From Fimbriimonadaceae bacterium (GTDB lineage: Bacteria > Armatimonadota > Fimbriimonadia > Fimbriimonadales > Fimbriimonadaceae), in contig JAMLGR010000015.1 of NCBI GenBank assembly GCA_023957775.1, positions 1 to 64,000 on the forward strand: a DNA stretch of 64,000 nt, given 5' to 3'. The translations under genes were made by a program, and so were the position numbers. The notes below the pieces were generated by a model. The model was not told where the DNA came from, searched no databases, and worked only from the letters and a program-made list of their open reading frames with translations. Of this stretch, positions 16,397 through 24,613 are shown piece after piece. How positions within the stretch are numbered: position 1 is the first letter of the stretch; each line of letters begins with the position of its first letter.

Positions 16397-18375
16397 GCGG
16401 CCTGGTCGAGCTCGAGGGCTGCGGCGACGATTTCCGGGTCGAAACGGCCCGGGTCCTTGGCGAGGGCCTCCGGTTCGGACCGCAGCGCCGCGGCGACGGC
16501 CATCACCCGGGCCAGCAGCGGGATCTTTGGACCGTCCACCTGGTTCGGCCCCGTTCCGTCGAAGCGTTCGCGCAGCCCTTGCAGCGCCGGCTCGAGCAGC
16601 CGGAACGACTCGATCGACTCCATCTTTCCCAGAGCCCCGGCGTCCTCGCCGTCCATGGCCCTGGCGTACGGCTCGGCCAAACACGCGAGGCCGCGAAGCA
16701 GTTGGTGCTGGGCTTCGGAGAGCTGCAGACGTTCGGAAAGCGATTTGAGCAGCGGCTCCAGTGCGCGAAGAGTCGTGCGCGCCTTCTCCTCGGCGGGTTT
16801 CGGCACGCATCGCAACACCCCTTCGACGTCGAACTCGCTGGGCCGATCGGCGGCCTTGAAACTCCCTTCGAACGCGCGGCACTGGTTGCGGCCCGCGCGC
16901 TTGGCCTCGTACATCGCCGCGTCGGCCGCCTTGAGCAGCTCCGCGGATTCGCTGGCCGTCTCGGGCAACGACGCGCATCCGAGGCTGGCGCTGACCCCGC
17001 GCATGCGTCCGGAGGCCGTTTCGTACGAGAGACCCTCGATCGCCACCCGGATGCGCTCGGCCATCTGTAGGGTCGCGTCGATCGTGCAGCCCGGCATGAC
17101 CACCACGAACTCCTCTCCGCCGTAGCGCGCGGCCAAGTCGTAGGGCCGAATCGAGTGGCGAATCGTGTCGGCGACCATGCGCAGCACGCGGTCTCCGGCG
17201 TCGTGGCCCTCCTCCTCGTTGAAACTGCGGAAGTGATCGACGTCGATCATGATCACGCCCAGCGGCTGGTCCGTGCGTCGCGCCTCGAGCACGCGCCGGT
17301 GAAGGAACTCCTGCATGCTGCGGTGATTGGCGATCCCGGTCAACGCGTCGTTCGTCGCCAACCGCTCGACCCCTTCGAACAGCACCGCGCTGTTGAGGGC
17401 AAGGGACAAATGCTCGGCGATGGTCTGGAACAAGCCGAGGTTGTCGAGGAACATCGGATCGCCCTCGCGCCCGATCAGTTCGAGCACGCCGAGCAGGCGG
17501 TTCCCGATGACGAGCGGATGAATGCTGACGCCGCCGGACTTGAGGTAGCAGATCTTGGCCTCGAGCTCCGAAGCCATGAGGTTGTCGGTGGCGTTGGCCA
17601 GGTGAAACGGCTGCTGGCTCTCCGCGACCAGTTCGGCCAGACACGCGCTGCCGCCGTGGGGAGAGATCACCTCCAGCGCTTGGGTGGCATGGCGGTTCGC
17701 ACCGGTGTGCGCGACCAGCGTCAACGCGTCCTCCTCCGACTCGCGGACCCACAGCAGCACGGCCGCCAACTCCGCGGCGCTGGCGATCTCGTGGGTGGCC
17801 GCAATGCAAAGGGGCCGCACCCGCTGGTCCATCGTGAGCGACTTGCCGATCCGGGTCAGGGCCGACGCCGCGCGCGTGCTGCGAGACTCGTTTCGACGCG
17901 CCTCGCGCTCCTCGAAGGCGTTGATGACGAGCACGAACACGCAGGTGGCAAGGCCGATGTGCAGCCCGTTCGCATAGTAACGCAGCCCGTCCAGATACAT
18001 GGAGCCGCCCACGCCGTCGAACGCGGACGCGATCAACGGTCCGACCTCCGAGGTCAGGCAGTTCTCGCGCTTCTGGAACGGGGGAACGCGGGACGCCAAG
18101 CCCCAGAGGCGGGAGAGATGGCCGTTCGGACCTACGATCGCAACCCCGACCTGTTCGGGATCGAGCGAACCCAGCGCGCCGGGCGTGGGCAGATCGAGGA
18201 CGATCTCCTCGCCGTTGGCAAGGCTCAAAGTCAGCGGAAAGCCCGACGGACTGTCCGTCGGTTCTGCCAAGGTCGGCACCCCCAACTGGTTGAGAAGGGA
18301 CGCCAGGGTTCGGATCGAAGCTTCAGAATCGCTCACTCCCCACTCATTGTTGGTTGGTCCCGAGTCCAACGCCAC
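16393..18375 (-). CDS. GAF-GGDEF protein with a decayed C-terminal HD-GYP domain
   Basis: A 660-residue signalling protein. An N-terminal region of about 130 residues is followed by one membrane helix (about 135-152), a GAF domain (about 165-330) and a GGDEF domain with active-site GGEEF (419-423). The last 150 residues keep the tail of an HD-GYP domain: the segment at about 605-630 reads FDGTGP...IPLLARVMAVA, matching the GYP region of the neighbouring protein, but Tyr is Pro-shifted and no HD pair is present. So it probably makes c-di-GMP and cannot hydrolyse it. GTG 18375 used; GTG 18336 is an alternative. Confidence 0.88.
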   Translation of the reverse strand: MALDSGPTNNEWGVSDSEASIRTLASLLNQLGVPTLAEPTDSPSGFPLTLSLANGEEIVLDLPTPGALGSLDPEQVGVAIVGPNGHLSRLWGLASRVPPFQKRENCLTSEVGPLIASAFDGVGGSMYLDGLRYYANGLHIGLATCVFVLVINAFEEREARRNESRSTRAASALTRIGKSLTMDQRVRPLCIAATHEIASAAELAAVLLWVRESEEDALTLVAHTGANRHATQALEVISPHGGSACLAELVAESQQPFHLANATDNLMASELEAKICYLKSGGVSIHPLVIGNRLLGVLELIGREGDPMFLDNLGLFQTIAEHLSLALNSAVLFEGVERLATNDALTGIANHRSMQEFLHRRVLEARRTDQPLGVIMIDVDHFRSFNEEEGHDAGDRVLRMVADTIRHSIRPYDLAARYGGEEFVVVMPGCTIDATLQMAERIRVAIEGLSYETASGRMRGVSASLGCASLPETASESAELLKAADAAMYEAKRAGRNQCRAFEGSFKAADRPSEFDVEGVLRCVPKPAEEKARTTLRALEPLLKSLSERLQLSEAQHQLLRGLACLAEPYARAMDGEDAGALGKMESIESFRLLEPALQGLRERFDGTGPNQVDGPKIPLLARVMAVAAALRSEPEALAKDPGRFDPEIVAAALELDQAA

Positions 18376-18446
18376 CTACCCAAGTCCCATTCTTAGGAGA
18401 ATTGAACAGGAGCGCCCAGGCGCACGTCTATGATGGGAAGCTCGTG

Positions 18447-20243
18447 ATGAACGCCCTCCGCATTCGAACCCCGCTGATCCTGACCTTCGCAGCCCTCCTC
18501 GTCGGCCTGTTCGCCCTCGTTCCAGCGGGCTGCGGCGGCGGTGGCGGCGGAGCCAAGGCCGCACTCGTCTACTCGACGGACTGGACGAACCGCACCCAGC
18601 CCGGCGGGGGCCTTTCGCAGCGCGTGCAGGTGTTCGATCTCGAAGGACGGCTGCTCCTCTCGATCGTCATCAACCAAGACGCGGACGGGGTGCAGCAGAC
18701 CACGCTGACCGGGATCGGGAAGGGCACGTACCGCCTGTTCGCCGAGCTGTTCTCGCAACGCGACCTGGGCGGCGTCAAGACCGGCGAACTGCAGGCGCTC
18801 GTGACCGTCAACGGCAACACGGTGTTCGAGAGCGGCGTCGGCGATGCCGTCACTTCCGTGGGCGTGTCGCCCCCGAGCGCGTCGATCACGGTGCAGCAGA
18901 GCAAACAGTTCTTCGCGACGGCGTACTCCCTGCCCGGCAAGGCCACGTTCGTGGTCGAAGACGGGTTCTCGTGGACCGCGTTCGGCGGGGTGGCGACGGT
19001 GGACGACAACGGGCTGGCGCTCGGAACAGCCGCCGGCAACGGCTCGATTCGAGCGACCCACCAAGGCACCGGCCTCCAGGGCGGGGCGACCCTGACGGTG
19101 ACCCCGTTCAACACGACCAACACGAAGTGGACCGTGCTCGTCTACATGAACGCGGCCAACGATCTTTATAGCTTTAGCACGTTGAACATGAACCAAATGG
19201 AGCAGGTGGCGGACAACCCCGACGTGCGGTTCGTCGTCCAGTGGAAACAATCCACCGACCTGTTCTCCTCGTCGAGCTTCAACGGCACGCGGCGGTACCT
19301 CGTCAAACCCGACACCACCCCCTCGATCGCCAGCGAGCTGATCCAGGACATGGGCACGAACGTGGACATGGGCGATCCGCAGACGCTCAACCAGTTCATC
19401 CAGTGGGGCAAGACGTACTACCCGTCCACCCGCACGGTGCTGGTGGTCTGGAACCACGGGAACGGCTGGATCAACCGGGCGCCGAGCGCGGGGCTGCCGA
19501 CCCGGGGCGTGAGCTACGACGACCAGACGGGCAACTACATCCGCACCGACGAGTTGGGCGCGGCCTTGGGGAACAACGTGTTCGACATCGTCGCATGGGA
19601 CGCGAGCCTGATGCAGATGCTCGAGGTCGCGTACGAGATCAAGGATCAGGCGCACTACGTGGCGGGCAGCGAGGAGAGCCCCCCGGGCGAGGGTTACCCC
19701 TACGAGCGGATCTTCGGCGTCTTCCGCGACACGCCCGACGCCTCCACGCTGACGCTGAGCAAGGCGTTCGTCGACGGGATGCTGGCGGTGCCCCAGTACG
19801 CGAACCGAAAGATCACCCAGAGCGTGATCGACACGGCCCAACTGCCGTCGCTCGCCACCGCGCTCGACGGCCTCGCGGGCCAGCTGATTGCGAACGCGGG
19901 TGCGATCGCCGGGGGCGTTCCCACGGTGCGTGCGCAATCGAAGAGCTACAGCCCGAACATCAATCCCCCGCGCTACTTCTACGATCTCGTGGACCTGTGC
20001 CTGAAGATGGAGTCCATCCTCAACGTGCCGAACGTTTCCGCCGCGGCCTCGGCCGTGCGCACGGCGGTCGGCAACGCGGTCGTGTGGGAGGGCCACAACG
20101 CGAATTCGCCCGGCAGCAACGGCGTCTCGATCGACTTCTCGCCCTCCTCCTCGTTCAACGCCAGCGGCTACGCGTTGGACTACAGCCAGTTGAGATTGGG
20201 ACAGGCGACGCGATGGGACGAGTGGCTCGGCATCGCGCCGTAG
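18447..20243 (+). CDS. clostripain-family (C11) lipoprotein with catalytic Cys replaced by Ser
   Basis: A 598-residue exported protein. A lipobox (PAGC, Cys29) is followed by a Gly run, a beta-rich domain, a Big2-like Ig domain (about 130-215) and a clostripain-type peptidase domain from about 225. C11 peptidases cleave after Arg/Lys with a His-Cys dyad. The His is present in VWNHGNGW (His337). The matching DACLM motif reads DASLM, so Ser387 replaces the nucleophile, while the following EVAYEI and SEESPPGEGYPY are conserved. It may be an inactive binding protein or a rare Ser-variant peptidase. ATG 18447 gives the lipoprotein signal. Confidence 0.85.
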   Translation: MNALRIRTPLILTFAALLVGLFALVPAGCGGGGGGAKAALVYSTDWTNRTQPGGGLSQRVQVFDLEGRLLLSIVINQDADGVQQTTLTGIGKGTYRLFAELFSQRDLGGVKTGELQALVTVNGNTVFESGVGDAVTSVGVSPPSASITVQQSKQFFATAYSLPGKATFVVEDGFSWTAFGGVATVDDNGLALGTAAGNGSIRATHQGTGLQGGATLTVTPFNTTNTKWTVLVYMNAANDLYSFSTLNMNQMEQVADNPDVRFVVQWKQSTDLFSSSSFNGTRRYLVKPDTTPSIASELIQDMGTNVDMGDPQTLNQFIQWGKTYYPSTRTVLVVWNHGNGWINRAPSAGLPTRGVSYDDQTGNYIRTDELGAALGNNVFDIVAWDASLMQMLEVAYEIKDQAHYVAGSEESPPGEGYPYERIFGVFRDTPDASTLTLSKAFVDGMLAVPQYANRKITQSVIDTAQLPSLATALDGLAGQLIANAGAIAGGVPTVRAQSKSYSPNINPPRYFYDLVDLCLKMESILNVPNVSAAASAVRTAVGNAVVWEGHNANSPGSNGVSIDFSPSSSFNASGYALDYSQLRLGQATRWDEWLGIAP

Positions 20244-20247
20244 GCTC

Positions 20248-21672
20248 TCAGACCTCCTTGGTTTTCCAAGCGCCCTTCTTGAAGGCCGCCATGGCCAACA
20301 GGCCCTGCACGGCTTGGCTGATGCTCATCGCGAGCCACGCGCCGAAGGAGCCGATCCCCAGAGGGATCGCCAGGACGTAGGCCAAGGGCACACGCAGTCC
20401 CCACAGCGCCCAGATCGTGATCCACATCGGGCTCTTGGTGTCGCCCGCGCCCTGCATCGCGCCGATCAGCACCATCGCGTAACCGAAGAACACCTCGGTC
20501 ACGCACAGGGTCCGGATGAGCAGCGAGGCCTCCGAGGCCATGGCCTCTTTGCCTCCCACGATCACGTGCGCGATCCCCGGCGCCAGGAAGAACAGCGGCA
20601 CCACGAGGATGCCGATCACCAGCGCGGCGTGGTGGCTTGCGGTCCAACCCAACCGCTCGGCGCGCCGGGGCTTGCGCATGCCGAGGCTCTGGCCCACCAG
20701 CGCCGACGCCGAGACGGAGAGGCCGAACGCGGGCATGAACATGATCGACTCGATCGCAAACCCGATGCTCATCGCCGCGATCGCCGTCGATCCGTTGGGC
20801 ACCCCCTTCAGAACGAGGGTGAAGGCGGTCAATGAGCCGACCCGCAGCACCGCCATCGTTGCGGCGGGCAGCGCGATGCGCAGGATGCGGACCACCCACT
20901 CCTTCTCCGGAACCGTGAAGCGCCACGCATCGCCAAGCGGCGTGCTCCGGACGTGCGCCATGTAGGCCAGCGCTGCCAGCCACGCGCTGGTGGCCAACGC
21001 CGCCGCCGCGCCCACAAGGCCGAGGCCGAGGCCGGGGATCACGAATCCCGAGGCCATCGCGCGCGGCGGAAAGATGAACAAGAAGTTCAGCGTCATGTGC
21101 AGCAAGATCTGCATGCCCGAGATCACCATCGGACTCTTCGTGTCTCCCACTCCGCGCAGCGACCCCGCCAGGGATTGGATGACGAAGAATGCCGGCAATC
21201 CGATCGCGAAGACCGTGAGGAACCGCGTGGCCTGCCCGATCGACTCGAGATCGCCGGGCGGAAGCAGCGCGCGGGACGCTGCGGGGGCAGCCGCCGCCGT
21301 CAGCACCGCCAACACGACGCCCGCGATGATCGAGACGCTGAGCGATTTGCGGCTGGCGACCTGAACCTCCTCGTGGCGTTCGGCGCCGTAGGCGCGGCTG
21401 ACCAACGCGGTGGCGCTGGTGGCGAGGGTCATGGAAAGCGACACCGTGAGGAACACGACGTTGAGCGACGCCCCGTGGCCCGTGAGGGCGGCCGCCGCGA
21501 GATGTCCGATGAAACCGCGATCCAGCAGGCTGTTGACCACCTGGAGGGAGTTCAGCGCGACCGCGGGCCACGCAAGATTCCACACGATCTTCGAGGGGTT
21601 CTCGTCGGGGGAATCGAACGCGCCGGGATCGTCGTTCTCAAGAGTGGAGGGGGCCGCCAATTCGGGCTTCAT
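20248..21672 (-). CDS. MATE family efflux transporter
   Basis: A 474-residue polytopic protein with about twelve membrane helices in two halves. It has MATE/NorM-type signatures: WPAVALNSLQ near the start, GHGASLNVVF, GVGDTKSPM and, in the second half, GAGDTKSPM. These transporters export cationic drugs or metabolites using H+ or Na+. ATG 21672 is chosen because the acidic leader then runs straight into helix 1; a longer in-frame start lies at 21816, inside the structured intergenic region. The gene ends 4 bp after the convergent clostripain-like gene. Confidence 0.93.
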   Translation of the reverse strand: MKPELAAPSTLENDDPGAFDSPDENPSKIVWNLAWPAVALNSLQVVNSLLDRGFIGHLAAAALTGHGASLNVVFLTVSLSMTLATSATALVSRAYGAERHEEVQVASRKSLSVSIIAGVVLAVLTAAAAPAASRALLPPGDLESIGQATRFLTVFAIGLPAFFVIQSLAGSLRGVGDTKSPMVISGMQILLHMTLNFLFIFPPRAMASGFVIPGLGLGLVGAAAALATSAWLAALAYMAHVRSTPLGDAWRFTVPEKEWVVRILRIALPAATMAVLRVGSLTAFTLVLKGVPNGSTAIAAMSIGFAIESIMFMPAFGLSVSASALVGQSLGMRKPRRAERLGWTASHHAALVIGILVVPLFFLAPGIAHVIVGGKEAMASEASLLIRTLCVTEVFFGYAMVLIGAMQGAGDTKSPMWITIWALWGLRVPLAYVLAIPLGIGSFGAWLAMSISQAVQGLLAMAAFKKGAWKTKEV

Positions 21673-21777
21673 CGTACCGCGCCGCCCGTGCGATTGCGGG
21701 GCTGTCCGCACAGTTCCCGTATTCTCACGCGCGCAATAGGACGCGGTTTTAGGCTCGTCGGCCGCAGCCTGGTAGAA

Positions 21778-21925
21778 ATGGAGAGTGTTCCCCGACCCGG
21801 TGCGGGAAGAACCCACTCGACAGCTACAGCGGAAGGGACGCTCCAGCCAGGAAGCGAAGAGACGTCCTCTCCATCCTCCACACCCTCCAGCCCAGGGCCG
21901 GCCCGCCAGCCGGCCCCCTTTTCTT
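21778..21925 (+). ncRNA. candidate structured small RNA with intrinsic terminator
   Basis: In the 252-bp gap between folP and the MATE gene (both minus strand). An 8-bp stem ATGGAGAG (21778-21785) / CTCTCCAT (21867-21874) closes an 81-nt insert that contains an inner CCCG-GTG-CGGG hairpin. Twenty nt further on the plus strand lies a terminator-like hairpin and T-rich tail. No ORF fits. It does not match SRP RNA, 6S, glycine, cobalamin or c-di-GMP consensus patterns as I know them. On the minus strand the same structure would form the 5' leader of the MATE gene. Confidence 0.4.
21895..21925 (+). terminator. intrinsic terminator, plus strand
   Basis: Perfect 8-bp stem GGGCCGGC (21895-21902), loop CCGCCA, GCCGGCCC (21909-21916), then CCTTTTCTTT. 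No annotated plus-strand gene ends here, which supports a transcript starting within the gap. Confidence 0.65.
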
Positions 21926-22782
21926 TATCCGTGGGTCGTTGATCGTTTGTCGTTTGTCGTGGGGGCACCCAGGATGGCTGCGGCGACCGTGAGGGCTCGA
22001 TGCGCCTGTAGGACGTCGTGGACCCGGAGGACCTTGGCTCCGTTCACTTGGGCGATGGTGTGCGCGGCCAGGGTGCCCTCGATGCGCTCCTCCACCGACA
22101 GTGGATCGTCCTCCGTTCCCAACACCTTCCCGAGGAACGACTTGCGGCTCGCGCCCACCAACACCGGGTAACCCGTCGCCACCAGTTCGGGCAGGCGACG
22201 CAACAGTTCGAGATTCTGAGCCACGTTCTTCGAAAACCCGATGCCGGGGTCGATCCAGATGCGCTCTCGCGCTATGCCGTCCCGACCGCACCGCTCGACG
22301 GAGGCCATCAGCTCGGCCTTCACCTCCGCCACCACGTCCGCGTACACCGTGTGGGATTGCATGGTGCGCGGATCGCCGCGCATGTGCATCGCGCACACCG
22401 TGCAGCTCGAATCCGCGGCCACCGCCCGCATCGCGGGATCCCGCAGGCCGGTCACGTCGTTGAGGACCACGGCGCCCGCCCCCAGCGCCTGGCGGGCGAT
22501 CTCCGCTTTCGACGTATCGATCGAGACCGAAACCCCCCGCGCGACCAGCGCCTCGACGACGGGCAAGACCCGCCTGCCCTCTTCCTCGGCCCGCACCTCG
22601 GCGGCACCGGGGCGGGTGCTCTCTCCGCCGACGTCCACGAGGTCCGCACCCTCCTCCACCATCTGGAGCGCGTGCTCCACCGCGTGTTGGCGGTCCAGGT
22701 ACCGCCCGCCGTCGCTGAACGAATCGGGAGTGACGTTGAGCACGCCCATCAGTGCCGGCCGACCCTCGGGGAGAACGAACAT
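21925..22782 (-). CDS. folP: dihydropteroate synthase
   Basis: A 285-residue DHPS, the folate-pathway enzyme that joins 4-aminobenzoate to the pterin pyrophosphate. Hallmarks: MGVLNVTPDSFSDGG (pterin loop), DVGGESTRPGA, SIDTSKAE, NDVTGLRD, WIDPGIGFSKN and GASRKSFLG. ATG 22782 starts 5 bp after the lysC stop, so the two are in one operon. The last dozen residues (after AAILGAP) and the TAA stop are encoded by the complement of the CGTTTGT heptamer repeat, so the native C-terminus has been replaced or extended by repeat sequence. Confidence 0.96.
   Translation of the reverse strand: MFVLPEGRPALMGVLNVTPDSFSDGGRYLDRQHAVEHALQMVEEGADLVDVGGESTRPGAAEVRAEEEGRRVLPVVEALVARGVSVSIDTSKAEIARQALGAGAVVLNDVTGLRDPAMRAVAADSSCTVCAMHMRGDPRTMQSHTVYADVVAEVKAELMASVERCGRDGIARERIWIDPGIGFSKNVAQNLELLRRLPELVATGYPVLVGASRKSFLGKVLGTEDDPLSVEERIEGTLAAHTIAQVNGAKVLRVHDVLQAHRALTVAAAILGAPTTNDKRSTTHG
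21944..21960. repeat. heptanucleotide repeat (CGTTTGT)2.4 inside the folP 3' end
   Basis: CGTTTGT at 21944-21950 and 21951-21957, then CGT. Same unit as 4184-4211. It lies within the folP reading frame and codes for part of its last residues (TTNDKR). Confidence 0.75.
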
Positions 22783-22787
22783 CGCGC

Positions 22788-24140
22788 CTAGGCTTCGGCC
22801 TCCCGGACCAAGAACCGTTCGTGAAGCAAACGAACGGCTCGCTCCGTTTCCGCCTCTGGAATGAGACACGAGAGCGAGATGTCGCTGTCGCTGGTCTGGA
22901 GAACGGACACCTGCGCGTCGTAGAGCGCGGAGAGCACGCCGTAGAAGACTCCGGAGCTCTGCATGTGCTCTTGGCCGATGAGCGAGACCATCGTGCAACC
23001 CTCGGTCAGGTCGGCGACGATGCGGCGGACCTCGCCCAGAGAGTCCAAGACGCTCGCCTGCGTCTCCACCTCGCGTGAGGGGGTCTGCCCCACCTGGAAG
23101 AGGTAGAGCGCGTTCTCGGTCCCCTGGAGGGGGAGCACCAGGCCGTCGAGAAGGTCCATAACGAGCGGGTACTGGGAGCGCGGCACGCCGAATCCGGCGC
23201 CGGCGGGGCTGACGTTCATCATGAACAGGTTCACGCCGTTGCGCTCCATGGTCTCGAACACCTTCTCCTGGAGCGCCGACCGATGGTCTTCGGGGGCCGA
23301 TTCGAAATTGAACTGAAGGTAGACCAGCTTCCCCGTGTGGGTGACACCGGTGACCCGCCGTCCGGGGAAGCTCTCTCTCGGCACAATTTCCGTCCCGGGA
23401 TCCTCGGAGAACGTGCTGAGCACCCGCAGCGGGATGCCGTACTTCATCGCGATCTCCGCGGCGCGCGGGTGCAACACCTTCGCGCCCAGGTGCGCGATCT
23501 CGGCGACCTCGTCGTAGGTCACCTGCCTCAGGGTCGGCGCGCCCGGCACGTAGTCCGGGTCGGCGGTCTTCACGCCCTCGACGTCGGTGAAGATCTCCAC
23601 GGCGTCGGCGCCCAATGCGGCGCCCAGCGCCGAAGCGGTCGTGTCCGAACCTCCGCGCCCCAACGTGGTCAGCTCGGCGCCCGGTTCGCCGGGGATGGCG
23701 AAGACGCCTTGGAAGCCGCAAACGATGGCGATGTCGCCCGCCTCGAGCGCATGGTGCAGGCTCACGGGCTTGATGCTGACGATGCGCGCGTTGCCGTACA
23801 CCCCGTCGGTGCGGATGCCGGCTTGCCCGCCGCGAAACGCATGGGCGGGGTGCCCGAGGATGCGCAGGGTGTGGGCGAACACCACGGCGGAGAAAATCTC
23901 GCCGCACGCGATCATCATGTCGAGCTCGCGCGGGTGGGGATCGACGGCCGCATCCATGTCGCGCAGCAGGCTCACCAGGGTGTCGGTGGCGTAGGGCTGA
24001 CCCTTTCTTCCCATCGCGCTGACCACGACCACCGGCGCAAACCCCTGCTCCTTGGCCGACACCACCCGCAGCGCCGAGATCATGCGCGACTCGGGCGTGG
24101 CGAGGCTGGTCCCGCCGAACTTCATCACCTTGATCTTCAA
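22788..24140 (-). CDS. lysC: aspartate kinase
   Basis: A 450-residue aspartokinase, which phosphorylates aspartate as the first step to lysine, threonine and methionine. It has KFGGTS at the N-terminus, the GRGGSDTTA and FTDVEGV nucleotide/substrate motifs, and two C-terminal ACT domains from about 300 that usually bind feedback amino acids. TTG 24140 (MKIKVMKFGG) overlaps the stop of the upstream ACT gene by 4 nt (TTGA); ATG 24125 (MKFGG) is an alternative. Downstream folP follows after 5 bp. No internal homoserine dehydrogenase fusion. Confidence 0.95.
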   Translation of the reverse strand: MKIKVMKFGGTSLATPESRMISALRVVSAKEQGFAPVVVVSAMGRKGQPYATDTLVSLLRDMDAAVDPHPRELDMMIACGEIFSAVVFAHTLRILGHPAHAFRGGQAGIRTDGVYGNARIVSIKPVSLHHALEAGDIAIVCGFQGVFAIPGEPGAELTTLGRGGSDTTASALGAALGADAVEIFTDVEGVKTADPDYVPGAPTLRQVTYDEVAEIAHLGAKVLHPRAAEIAMKYGIPLRVLSTFSEDPGTEIVPRESFPGRRVTGVTHTGKLVYLQFNFESAPEDHRSALQEKVFETMERNGVNLFMMNVSPAGAGFGVPRSQYPLVMDLLDGLVLPLQGTENALYLFQVGQTPSREVETQASVLDSLGEVRRIVADLTEGCTMVSLIGQEHMQSSGVFYGVLSALYDAQVSVLQTSDSDISLSCLIPEAETERAVRLLHERFLVREAEA

Positions 24141-24613
24141 GTCGCCACCTCGACGTGGCCTTCTCGGAACGACTCGAGGGTCTGTGGCACATCCGCGGCG
24201 TCCATGACGAGGAGCACGCGGTCGTGCATGTCCCCCAGGTGGTCCACGCGCACGCCGCTCGCGATGACCTTGCGCACGATTCCCGCGATGAGGCCCTCCT
24301 CGTCGCGCATGTTCACCGCGTGCACGATGACTACGGCCCGGTCGCGGCCGAGCGTGTACTTGGCGCCGATCAGGCGCAACGCCTCCTCGGCCTGGGGCGC
24401 GCGATCTTCGGCCACGAGAAACGAGACGCCCCCGTGGGTGAGCTTGACGAAGTCGATGCTCACCGAAGACTCCGCGATCGAGCGGAGCACCTTCAGGCGC
24501 TCTGCGGCGAGGTCGGCGGCGAGGCCGCCCACGTGGACCATCGCGAACCCGCGGCGCACCTCGACGCGGCTGATGCCGCGCGGCTTCTCAAAGTCAGTTC
24601 CCGGTGTCGCCAA
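24137..24613 (-). CDS. stand-alone tandem ACT-domain protein
   Basis: A small protein of about 158 residues made of two ACT-like units (beta-alpha-beta-beta-alpha-beta): one around VEVRRGFAMVHVGGL, the other around AVVIVHAVNMRDEEGLIAG. It resembles the regulatory half of aspartokinases with no kinase domain. Its stop overlaps the lysC start by 4 nt, so it may bind an amino acid and regulate LysC or associate with it. Start is uncertain: TTG 24613 gives a full first strand and overlaps the end of the aldo/keto reductase gene by 20 nt; ATG 24541 would cut the first strand. Confidence 0.65.
   Translation of the reverse strand: MATPGTDFEKPRGISRVEVRRGFAMVHVGGLAADLAAERLKVLRSIAESSVSIDFVKLTHGGVSFLVAEDRAPQAEEALRLIGAKYTLGRDRAVVIVHAVNMRDEEGLIAGIVRKVIASGVRVDHLGDMHDRVLLVMDAADVPQTLESFREGHVEVAT

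Noticed and set aside
13628-17809. A very long minus-strand reading frame opposite the GGDEF/HD-GYP gene
   Set aside because: It is an antisense frame: low-complexity Arg/Gly/His-rich product, while the plus strand and the 16393-18375 frame contain complete conserved domains.
18447-20243. Frameshift or sequencing error explaining the missing Cys in the clostripain-like protein
   Set aside because: The reading frame is continuous, motifs before and after DASLM are intact, and a single codon AGC for TGC fits a real substitution; it cannot be excluded without reads.
21778-21925. SRP (4.5S) RNA, cobalamin or c-di-GMP aptamer
   Set aside because: A GGAA loop and GCCAGGAAGC string look suggestive, but the flanking conserved positions of each family are missing or out of order.
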